Source: Sphingomonadaceae bacterium (GTDB lineage Bacteria; Pseudomonadota; Alphaproteobacteria; Sphingomonadales; Sphingomonadaceae). Taken from it: a stretch of DNA of 5,020 bases. Shown piece by piece: positions 1-5,020 of this stretch. The translations under genes were made by a program, and so were the position numbers. The notes beneath the pieces are model-generated. The model saw only the letters and a list, made by a program, of their open reading frames with translations, searched no databases and was not told the DNA's origin. Each line of letters begins with the position of its first letter. The stretch's first letter is position 1. The DNA lies in assembly GCA_947446935.1 (NCBI GenBank), contig CANFIV010000153.1:1-5020 (forward strand), in the 5' to 3' direction.

Positions 1-136
1 CTCGGTCCTCGTCCAAGCGGAAAGCAGAGGCGGCGGAGACCTGCCAAGCCGGCGCGAGGCCAGCGCGACGATCCCTTCCGCAGTCTGCCCTCTAGGCCCG
101 ACATGTCTCGCAACTATGCCGCATGAGGTCTTTTTT
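1..136 (+). ncRNA. ssrS: Possible 3' part of a 6S-like regulatory RNA (partial)
   Basis: No reading frame here looks like a protein, yet the stretch is GC-rich, can fold, and ends in a run of six T. The first eight bases, CTCGGTCC, followed shortly by GTCC, match the segment of Escherichia coli 6S RNA around its apical loop as I recall it, and GCGACGA at 65-71 also occurs downstream of that segment in E. coli. Possible stems are 29-33 with 41-45, 52-55 with 63-66, and 17-22 (GCGGAA) with 76-81 (TTCCGC). 6S RNA binds RNA polymerase holoenzyme and restrains transcription in stationary phase. The 5' half would lie left of the window, so the fold cannot be tested here. The spacing between the two shared motifs is longer than in E. 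coli. The 3' end is uncertain; it could lie near 95 rather than at the T-run. It may instead be another small RNA or plain spacer. Confidence 0.3.
100..136 (+). terminator. Possible rho-independent terminator (T6 tract)
   Basis: Six T at 131-136 follow sequence that can form an imperfect stem: GAC and ATG at 100-105 with CAT and GTC at 122-130, leaving a three-base bulge. AGACCT at 37-42 can alternatively pair with AGGTCT at 126-131. The stem is weak, so this may be a true terminator of a transcript entering from the left or a chance T-tract. Confidence 0.25.
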
Positions 137-151
137 GTCGCACTTTGTCGC
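134..151. repeat. Two direct copies of TTTGTCGC at 10-bp period
   Basis: TTTGTCGC occurs at 134-141 and again at 144-151, so the copies start one helical turn apart. The pair lies between the T-tract and the end of the cupin gene. Read on the minus strand it is GCGACAAA repeated. The spacing would suit two protein monomers on the same DNA face, but no regulator is recognised. Confidence 0.5.
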
Positions 152-158
152 GTATGGG

Positions 159-566
159 TCAGCTGGATTTCTGGCGCGGACGATGCTCTGTGCCGAGGCC
201 CGCAGTGATGAACAGCGCGGTGGCCTCGGCTGAAACGAGGTCCATCGTGTGCCAGACGCCCGGCTGGTTTATCGCATATTCGCCCGCGGCAATTGGCATC
301 TCGACCGCCGTGCCATCGGGGAACTCCTGATGCAAAACGCCCTCCCCGCTCAGCATCAGCACCACTTCGTCGCCAGCCGGGTGCATTTCCCAGCTATCCC
401 AGCTTTCGGTGAAATGGTGCTGGCTGACGAGCCGCCCTTCCGCGCCATCGGCGGCGGAGCGGGCGACATAGTCCGCGTACCACGCCATGCCGGTGAAGGG
501 CGGTTGCGGCACGGCACGCGCACCAAGACCGATGTGGATGGGGTGCGTTTCGAGCCGGTGCGCCAC
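159..566 (-). CDS. Small cupin-domain protein
   Basis: A 135-residue single-domain cupin of unknown substrate, probably cytoplasmic, with no signal peptide. The two cupin motifs are visible. Motif 1 lies around residues 57-76 (SWDSWEMHPAGDE, then LSGEG), and motif 2 around 95-106 (GEYAINQPGVWH). Likely metal-site residues are His62, Glu67 and His106. The usual first His of the HxH pair is Glu60, so the site is non-standard. The fold matches small cupins of the 'phosphomannose isomerase type II C-terminal' or ChrR-like sort, whose members bind metals, sense, or act on small molecules. Start choice: the frame also opens at a TTG at 575 that overlaps the upstream stop, but GGGAGG at 576-581 directly abuts it. 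GTG at 566 sits nine bases from that Shine-Dalgarno and is preferred. The TTG start would add three residues. The gene is the second member of a tight pair with the VOC gene and is probably translationally coupled to it. Confidence 0.85.
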   Translation of the reverse strand: MAHRLETHPIHIGLGARAVPQPPFTGMAWYADYVARSAADGAEGRLVSQHHFTESWDSWEMHPAGDEVVLMLSGEGVLHQEFPDGTAVEMPIAAGEYAINQPGVWHTMDLVSAEATALFITAGLGTEHRPRQKSS

Positions 567-571
567 AATCG

Positions 572-946
572 TCAACCTCCCATCACGAAGGCGTTGAGCT
601 TGTTGCCATCCGGATCGCGGAAATAGGCGGCATAGAACCCGCCTTCACCGCGCGGGCCCGGAGGGCCTTCGCACGTGCCGCCGTTCGCCAGTGCGCCCGC
701 ATAAAGCCGGTCGACTTGCGCGTTGTCCTTGGCCTCTAGCGCGACCATCACGCCGTTGCCCACGGTCGCAGGTTCGCCATTGTAGGGCCGCATCAGGCCG
801 ATACCAGCCGCGCCGCCGGCGTTGCCCCATGCGATCGCGCCATCCCATTCGTACATGCGCCCGGTGCCGAGTTCGGCTGCGAGTGCATCATAGAAGCGCG
901 CGCCGCGCGCGAGGTCGTTGGTTCCGAGCGTTACATAGCCGATCAT
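572..946 (-). CDS. VOC-family (glyoxalase/dioxygenase-fold) protein
   Basis: A 124-residue single-module protein of the vicinal oxygen chelate superfamily. The opening strand-helix MIGYVTLGTNDLARGARFYD (residues 1-20) and the closing FYAAYFRDPDGNKL (104-117) are typical of the group. Length is normal for a one-domain VOC protein, which usually works as a homodimer. Family members include glyoxalases, extradiol dioxygenases and antibiotic-resistance proteins, so the specific reaction cannot be assigned. The standard metal ligands look absent: the early His position carries Tyr4, and the Glu after DPDGN is replaced by Asn118. It may therefore bind a ligand without metal, as many members of this DPDGNKLNAF-type subgroup seem to. 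The ATG at 946 is preceded by GAGGAGG at seven bases, an excellent ribosome binding site. The stop lies five bases before the preferred cupin start. It follows the aminopeptidase gene by 68 bases on the same strand. Confidence 0.9.
   Translation of the reverse strand: MIGYVTLGTNDLARGARFYDALAAELGTGRMYEWDGAIAWGNAGGAAGIGLMRPYNGEPATVGNGVMVALEAKDNAQVDRLYAGALANGGTCEGPPGPRGEGGFYAAYFRDPDGNKLNAFVMGG
576..581 (-). promoter_or_regulatory. Shine-Dalgarno of the cupin gene, inside the VOC gene
   Basis: The minus strand reads GGGAGG here, within the last codons of the VOC gene. It is nine bases from GTG at 566 and zero bases from TTG at 575, so it decides for the GTG start. Its position inside the upstream reading frame fits coupled translation. 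Confidence 0.6.
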
Positions 947-953
947 GGTTCTG

Positions 954-960
954 CCTCCTC
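954..960 (-). promoter_or_regulatory. Strong Shine-Dalgarno of the VOC gene
   Basis: The minus strand reads GAGGAGG, with a seven-base spacer to the ATG at 946. It is the strongest ribosome binding site in the window and fixes the VOC start. Confidence 0.75.
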
Positions 961-981
961 ACCGCGAATCGCGATGGAAGG

Positions 982-1009
982 AACATATCACGAACAATTG
1001 GCCCTGCAA
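982..1009 (-). promoter_or_regulatory. Candidate promoter of the VOC-cupin pair
   Basis: On the minus strand, TTGCAG (1004-1009) and TATGTT (982-987) are separated by 16 bases and resemble housekeeping -35 and -10 boxes. Transcription would start near 975, giving a leader of about 28 bases that contains the GAGGAGG ribosome binding site. An 11-base inverted repeat, CGCGA-A-TCGCG, lies at 963-973 just after the predicted start and could be an operator or be chance. The match is by eye and unscored. Confidence 0.35.
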
Positions 1010-1014
1010 CGCCT

Positions 1015-2820
1015 TCAGAGCGGCGCGCAGGCCGCATCCAGCCAAGCCCGATCCGCACCCGAAAGCTGCGGAGCGAGCAGGGCGTGGGTCTTGGCGTGGT
1101 ACCTGTTCCACCAGTCGCGCTCGTGCGGCAGGAGCAGCGCAGGCTCGACCAAAGTGCGATCGATGGGAGCGAAAGTCAGGGTCTCGAAGCCCATGAACAG
1201 GCCTTCCGCCCCGGGAATCGTGCGCTCTTCCACCAGAACCAGGTTCTCGATGCGGATGCCGTATTCGCCGGCTTTGTAATAACCCGGCTCGTTCGAGAGG
1301 ATCATGCCCGGCAGCAGCGGCTGGCCGGTGCCGGCCTGTCCGCCCGCCGACTTGGCGATGCGCTGGGGACCTTCGTGCACGGCAAGGAAACTGCCGACTC
1401 CGTGGCCGGTGCCGTGGGCATAGTCGAGCCCTGCGACCCAGAGGAACTGGCGCGCAAAGCTGTCGAGCTGGCTGCCGTTGGTGCCTTCCGGGAATACCGC
1501 GAGATCGAGCGCGATGTGGCCCTTGAGCACGCGGGTAAAGCGGTCCTTCACTTCGGCGGGCGGCGCATCGGGGCCGATCCAGACGGTGCGGGTGATGTCC
1601 GTCGTGCCATCGAGATACTGGCCGCCCGAATCGACGAGGTAGACGCTGTTGGGCTCGATCTGGCGATTGGTGTGCTCGTCCACCTTGTAGTGCGGGCTCG
1701 CGCCATTGGGCCCGGCGGCGGAGATCGTGTCGAACGACAAGTCGCGCAAGAGGCCGGTCTTCTCGCGCTCGGCGCGGAGCGCGGCGGCGGCGGATAGTTC
1801 GGTCTGGCCGCCCGCAGGGGCCGCACCTGACAGCCAGTGGAGGAAGCGCGAGACGGCAGCGCCATCGCGCGATTGCGCAGCGCGGTGGCCAGCCTGTTCG
1901 ACCGGATTCTTGCGCGCCTTGGGCAGCACGGTGGGATCGGTGATCGAGACGGGCAATGCACCTGCCGCTTCCAGTGTGCCATAGATCGCCGCAACCGCGC
2001 GTTCGGGATCGACCGCGACTTTCTTGCCCGCAAGGTCGCCCAATGCGCCGGTGAAGGCCGCGCGGTCGTGCACGCGCACAGCGTTGCCGAGGTGCTGGGC
2101 AAGTTCGGGCGTGACCTTCTCGGGCGCAATATAAAGGTCTGCCGTGCCATCGGCGTGGGCGAGCACGAACGAGAGCGCGACGGGCGTGCAATCGACATCG
2201 CTGCCGCGAATGTTGAGCAGCCAAGCCACCGAATCCAGTGCGGAAATGACAGCCGCGTCGAGCCCCTTGGCAGCGAGCCAGCTGGCGACTTCGGCGCGCT
2301 TTTCGTGCGCGGAGCTGCCGGCGTATTCATCCGCATGGACCAGTGCGGGGGCGCTGGAGGGTGCGGGCCGATCTTGCCAGATCGCGTCGATCGGGTTCGC
2401 GGCCACGGCGACGAGCGCGGCGTCCTTGCGCTTCAGCGCAGCGGAAACACCATCCGCCCAGCCCTTGCCGTGGAGCCACGCGTCATAGCCGATCCGTGCG
2501 CCCTGGGGGGCATGGTCGCCCAGCCACGCCGCGATCGAAGTCTGCGGAACGGACTCATAGGCATAGAGCCGGCCATCGACCTGATCGCGCACCTGCAGCG
2601 TATAACGCCCATCGACGAACATCGCCGCCTCGTCCTTCAGCACCACCGCCGTGCCGGCCGAACCACCGAAACCGGTGAGCCAGCCAAGGCGCTGGGCATA
2701 AGCGCCGACATATTCGCTCATGTGTTCATCGGAGATCGGCACGACGAAACCGTCGAGCCCTTGCTTGGCAAGCTCGGTGCGCAGGGCTTCGAGCCGCGCT
2801 TCGTGGATGTTCATCAGCAT
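1015..2820 (-). CDS. pepP: M24B-family Xaa-Pro aminopeptidase
   Basis: A 601-residue cytoplasmic metallopeptidase that removes an N-terminal residue preceding proline. It has the long three-domain layout of human XPNPEP1 rather than short E. coli PepP: two creatinase-like N-terminal domains (about 5-295), the pita-bread catalytic domain (about 305-535) and the C-terminal M24 extension (about 538-601, LTFAPIDRTL, then WWNRYH). All five dinuclear metal ligands are present: Asp397 in VDSGGQY, Asp408 in TTDITRT, His473 in HGTGHGVG, Glu511 in SNEPGYY and Glu525 in GIRIEN. Catalytic histidines His377 (ASPHYK), His469 and His482 (AVHEGP) also match. The frame opens as far up as 2925, but that would run into the divergent S9 gene with non-conserved residues. 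ATG at 2820 has a weak AGG ten bases upstream. ATG at 2814, two codons later, is nearly as likely. No terminator is visible after the stop. The symbol is family-level only. Confidence 0.93.
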   Translation of the reverse strand: MLMNIHEARLEALRTELAKQGLDGFVVPISDEHMSEYVGAYAQRLGWLTGFGGSAGTAVVLKDEAAMFVDGRYTLQVRDQVDGRLYAYESVPQTSIAAWLGDHAPQGARIGYDAWLHGKGWADGVSAALKRKDAALVAVAANPIDAIWQDRPAPSSAPALVHADEYAGSSAHEKRAEVASWLAAKGLDAAVISALDSVAWLLNIRGSDVDCTPVALSFVLAHADGTADLYIAPEKVTPELAQHLGNAVRVHDRAAFTGALGDLAGKKVAVDPERAVAAIYGTLEAAGALPVSITDPTVLPKARKNPVEQAGHRAAQSRDGAAVSRFLHWLSGAAPAGGQTELSAAAALRAEREKTGLLRDLSFDTISAAGPNGASPHYKVDEHTNRQIEPNSVYLVDSGGQYLDGTTDITRTVWIGPDAPPAEVKDRFTRVLKGHIALDLAVFPEGTNGSQLDSFARQFLWVAGLDYAHGTGHGVGSFLAVHEGPQRIAKSAGGQAGTGQPLLPGMILSNEPGYYKAGEYGIRIENLVLVEERTIPGAEGLFMGFETLTFAPIDRTLVEPALLLPHERDWWNRYHAKTHALLAPQLSGADRAWLDAACAPL

Positions 2821-2897
2821 GGATTTCGTACCTATGAGTGTCGCCCGCCCAGTCTGCGCGACTTGCAGGCTCATGCCGCACACCATAGATGCGGGGA
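2821..2897. promoter_or_regulatory. Divergent intergenic control region between the two peptidase genes
   Basis: These 77 bases separate the outward-facing starts of the M24B and S9 peptidase genes and must carry both promoters. The plus-strand promoter is fairly clear (separate entry). On the minus strand only CATAGG-like sequence near 2831-2836 resembles a -10 box, with no convincing -35. No clear operator palindrome was seen. Confidence 0.6.
2863..2891 (+). promoter_or_regulatory. Candidate promoter of the S9 peptidase gene, implying a leaderless mRNA
   Basis: TTGCAG at 2863-2868 and TAGATG at 2886-2891 are 17 bases apart. The expected transcription start, about seven bases past the -10 box, is 2898, which is the A of the preferred ATG. 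The -35 hexamer is the same as in the candidate VOC promoter. The -10 match to TATAAT is only moderate. Confidence 0.4.
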
Positions 2898-4976
2898 ATG
2901 ACGGAAACCACCCCCGCTGCGCCACCGGTCGCAGCCAAGCAGCCCCACACCTTCACCCACCACGGAGTGACCATCGAGGACCCCTACGCCTGGCTGCGCG
3001 ATCCCGGCTATCCCGAGGTGACCGACACCGCGATCCTCACGCATCTGGAAGCGGAAAACGCCTGGTTCAAGGCGCGCATGAAGGCCCAGGAACCTTTGGC
3101 CGACGCACTGTTTCGCGAAATGCGCGGGCGGATCAAGGAAGCGGACAAGTCGGTGCCGCAGAAGGACGGCGACTGGCTTTACTGGATCGAATACGAGGAA
3201 GGCGCGGAATACAAGAAGTGGTGGCGCCGCCCGGTCTCGAGCGGGCCGGATGAACTGATCCTCGACGAAGTAGCGCTGGCAGAGGGCCTCGAATATTTCC
3301 GCCTCGGCGCGATATCGGTCTCCAGCGATGGCCGCCTGCTCGCTTGGTCGGTCGACGACAATGGCTCGGAACGCTTTACCGCGCGGATCAAGGTGATCGC
3401 GACCGGCGAAGTCCTGCCCGACACGATTCCCGAGACGCTCTCCGCGCTCGTGTGGGCAGCAGGCGATACCGCGCTCGTCTACAGCCTCGCCAACGCGCAA
3501 TGGCGCACCGACAACGCCCGATTGCACTGGCTGGGCAAACCGGTGAGCGAGGATATCGAACTCTATCACGAAGACGACGAGGGCTTCCGCGTTTCGGCCG
3601 GGCTTTCGGCCAACGAGGAATGGCTGGTCATTTCAGCCGGGGACCATGAAACGAGCGAGATTCGGCTGATCCCCACCGCCGATCCGCTGGCCGCGCCGCT
3701 GCTCGTAAAGCCCCGGCAGACGGGCGTGGAATACGATGTCGATCTGCGCGGCGACACGCTGTTCATCCACACCAACGACACCCACGAGAACTTCCGCCTT
3801 GCCACCGCGCCGCTCGCCAGCCCGGCGGAGTGGACGACGCTGATCGCAGGCTCTGACGAATTCTACCTGACCGGCTTCGACCTGTTCCGCGATTTCTATG
3901 TGATCGAGGGCCGGGTGCGCGGGCTCGACCGGATCGAGGTGCGCTATTACGACGATCCGGCGCGGATCGAGCCGATCCTATTTCCCGAAGCGAGCTATGA
4001 AGCGAGCCTTGGCGACAATCCCGAATGGGCGATCGACACACTGCGGGTCTCCTATGAATCGATGGTCAGCCCGGCCTCGGTCTATGACTACTCCGTCGCG
4101 ACCCGTGCGCTGACCGTGCTCAAGGTGCAGGAGATCCCCTCGGGCTATGATGCAGCGCTCTATACGACAGAGCGGCTGGAGATCGCGGCGCGCGACGGGA
4201 CCATGGTGCCGGTCTCGGTGGTCTACTGCAAGGATCGTCCCGCAGGCGGGCCGCTCTATCTCTATGGCTACGGTGCTTATGGGATCGCGATCGGGCCGGG
4301 CTTTTCGACCGGGCGGCTGAGCCTCGTCGATCGCGGAATGGCCTTTGCCATTGCCCATATCCGCGGCGGCGATGATCTGGGGCGCGCGTGGTACAAGGCG
4401 GGCAAACTCACGCAGCGCACCAACACGTTCACCGATTTTGTGGACGTGGCGCAGGGCCTGATCGCGCGCGGGATGACTGCGCCGGGCAAGATTGCGATTT
4501 CGGGTGGCTCGGCCGGCGGCGAATTGATCGGGGCGGTGATCAATTCGGACCCGGCGCTGTTCGGCGCGGCTGTGGCGCATGTGCCGTTCGTCGATGTGCT
4601 TGCCACCATGCTCGATGCCGAACTGCCGTTGACGCCCGGCGAATGGCCCGAATGGGGCAATCCGATCGAGGACAAGGCGGCGTTTGACCTGATCCGGTCC
4701 TACTCGCCTTATGACCAGGTCCGTGCGCAGGCCTACCCGCCGCTGCTGGTGACGGCCGGGCTCAACGATCCGCGCGTGACTTATTGGGAGCCGGCCAAGT
4801 GGGTGGCGCGGTTGCGCGAGTTCAAGACCGACGACAACGAACTGCTGCTCAAGACCAACATGGGCGCAGGGCATGGCGGCAAATCCGGCCGGTTTGAGGG
4901 CCTGAAGGAGACGGCGGAGGAGTTTGCCTTCATTCTGTGGCAGCTGGGCCTTGCCCAAAAGGACCCGGGGGAGTGA
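2898..4976 (+). CDS. ptrB: Oligopeptidase B-like serine peptidase (S9A prolyl oligopeptidase family)
   Basis: A 692-residue cytoplasmic serine peptidase, full length for the family. A seven-bladed propeller (about residues 60-415) should gate access so that only short peptides are cleaved. The alpha/beta-hydrolase domain follows. The catalytic triad is Ser538 in GGSAGGE, Asp624 in AGLNDPRV and His659 in GAGHGGKSG. The YGYGAYG stretch (456-462) supplies the oxyanion tyrosine. VPFVDVLATMLD and EWGNP are hallmarks of oligopeptidase B, which cuts after Arg or Lys. Compared with E. coli PtrB as I recall it, both P2-site aspartates are glycine (466 and 468) and the second P1-site glutamate is proline (584), while Glu582 is kept. 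Specificity may therefore differ. Start choice: ATG at 2898 gives the usual MTETTPAAPP-type N-terminus. ATG at 2889 adds three residues and overlaps the -10 box. Neither has a usable Shine-Dalgarno, since GGGGA touches the ATG at 2898. No signal peptide is present. Activity class is firm; the exact name is less so. Confidence 0.92.
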   Translation: MTETTPAAPPVAAKQPHTFTHHGVTIEDPYAWLRDPGYPEVTDTAILTHLEAENAWFKARMKAQEPLADALFREMRGRIKEADKSVPQKDGDWLYWIEYEEGAEYKKWWRRPVSSGPDELILDEVALAEGLEYFRLGAISVSSDGRLLAWSVDDNGSERFTARIKVIATGEVLPDTIPETLSALVWAAGDTALVYSLANAQWRTDNARLHWLGKPVSEDIELYHEDDEGFRVSAGLSANEEWLVISAGDHETSEIRLIPTADPLAAPLLVKPRQTGVEYDVDLRGDTLFIHTNDTHENFRLATAPLASPAEWTTLIAGSDEFYLTGFDLFRDFYVIEGRVRGLDRIEVRYYDDPARIEPILFPEASYEASLGDNPEWAIDTLRVSYESMVSPASVYDYSVATRALTVLKVQEIPSGYDAALYTTERLEIAARDGTMVPVSVVYCKDRPAGGPLYLYGYGAYGIAIGPGFSTGRLSLVDRGMAFAIAHIRGGDDLGRAWYKAGKLTQRTNTFTDFVDVAQGLIARGMTAPGKIAISGGSAGGELIGAVINSDPALFGAAVAHVPFVDVLATMLDAELPLTPGEWPEWGNPIEDKAAFDLIRSYSPYDQVRAQAYPPLLVTAGLNDPRVTYWEPAKWVARLREFKTDDNELLLKTNMGAGHGGKSGRFEGLKETAEEFAFILWQLGLAQKDPGE

Positions 4977-5020
4977 CCAAGCGCCATACGTTGACCTTCA
5001 CTGCTGGCCCCGAGCATATC
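4973..5020 (+). CDS. Start of an unidentified downstream gene (partial, runs off the right edge)
   Basis: A GTG at 4973 overlaps the S9 peptidase stop in the four-base form GTGA and stays open for 16 codons to the window end, reading MTKRHTLTFTAGPEHI. AAGGA lies nine bases upstream, inside the S9 gene, as a plausible Shine-Dalgarno. The overlap implies cotranscription and coupled translation with the S9 gene. Too little is present to name a family. Confidence 0.5.
   Translation, partial: MTKRHTLTFTAGPEHI

Noticed and set aside
1..126. Open plus-strand frame entering from the left edge and ending at a TGA (124-126)
   Set aside because: The translation is low-complexity Arg/Pro-rich with no domain feature. 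A structured RNA or spacer explains the stretch better, though a gene tail cannot be fully excluded.
145..330. Plus-strand 61-codon frame at the left end
   Set aside because: It is antisense to the cupin gene, with no motif and no convincing ribosome binding site.
691..1797. Long plus-strand reading frame (368 codons) opposite the VOC and aminopeptidase genes
   Set aside because: It is Arg/Ala/Gly-rich with no recognisable motif and lies antisense to two genes with intact family motifs. Such frames are common in GC-rich DNA.
959..2224. 421-codon minus-strand frame overlapping the aminopeptidase in another frame
   Set aside because: Extremely Arg-rich composition typical of an out-of-frame shadow. 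The aminopeptidase frame carries all catalytic residues without a frameshift.
1837..2901. Long plus-strand reading frame (354 codons) opposite the aminopeptidase gene
   Set aside because: It mirrors the codon pattern of the real minus-strand gene and shows no protein-family signature.
2821..2925. N-terminal extension of the aminopeptidase to ATG at 2874 or 2925
   Set aside because: It would overlap the divergent S9 gene or its promoter. The added residues look non-conserved, and there is no good ribosome binding site.
3978..4958. 326-codon minus-strand frame opposite the S9 catalytic domain
   Set aside because: No recognisable domain. The plus-strand frame is clearly the peptidase.
1..5020. 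Search for CRISPR repeats, insertion sequences, tRNA genes and attachment sites
   Set aside because: No repeat array, transposase, terminal inverted repeats or tRNA-like cloverleaf was seen on either strand by eye.

Overview
The window is GC-rich, densely coded bacterial DNA. The protein style, promoter-like motifs and closest recalled family variants suggest an alphaproteobacterium, most likely of the Sphingomonadales (Erythrobacter/Novosphingobium-like). That placement is inference from reading the proteins, not from a search.

Layout. Positions 1-158 hold no convincing protein gene. They contain a GC-rich structured stretch that may be the 3' part of a 6S-like RNA running in from the left, then a T-tract and a short direct repeat. 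From 159 to 946 on the minus strand lie a small cupin gene and, upstream of it, a small VOC/glyoxalase-fold gene. The two sit within a few bases of each other and the cupin Shine-Dalgarno lies inside the end of the VOC gene. From 1015 to about 2820, also minus, is a complete M24B Xaa-Pro aminopeptidase. Across a 77-base divergent intergenic region, an S9 oligopeptidase B-like serine peptidase runs on the plus strand from 2898 to 4976. A further plus-strand gene starts at 4973, overlapping the S9 stop by four bases, and leaves the window after 16 codons.

How the genes fit together. The two large genes encode cytoplasmic peptidases with complementary roles. The S9 enzyme should cut short peptides internally, and the M24B enzyme should remove N-terminal residues that precede proline. 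Their divergent arrangement around a short shared control region is compatible with joint use in turnover of intracellular peptides. The VOC and cupin genes could be read from the aminopeptidase transcript, but a promoter-like sequence in the 68-base gap, plus a very strong Shine-Dalgarno, suggests they also form their own two-gene unit. Their substrates cannot be told from sequence.

Most of the window is ordinary chromosomal housekeeping content, and I see no new defence, mobile or biosynthetic system. The points most worth a second look are the changed substrate-pocket residues in the oligopeptidase B-like enzyme, the possible 6S RNA at the left edge, and the probable leaderless start of the S9 gene.
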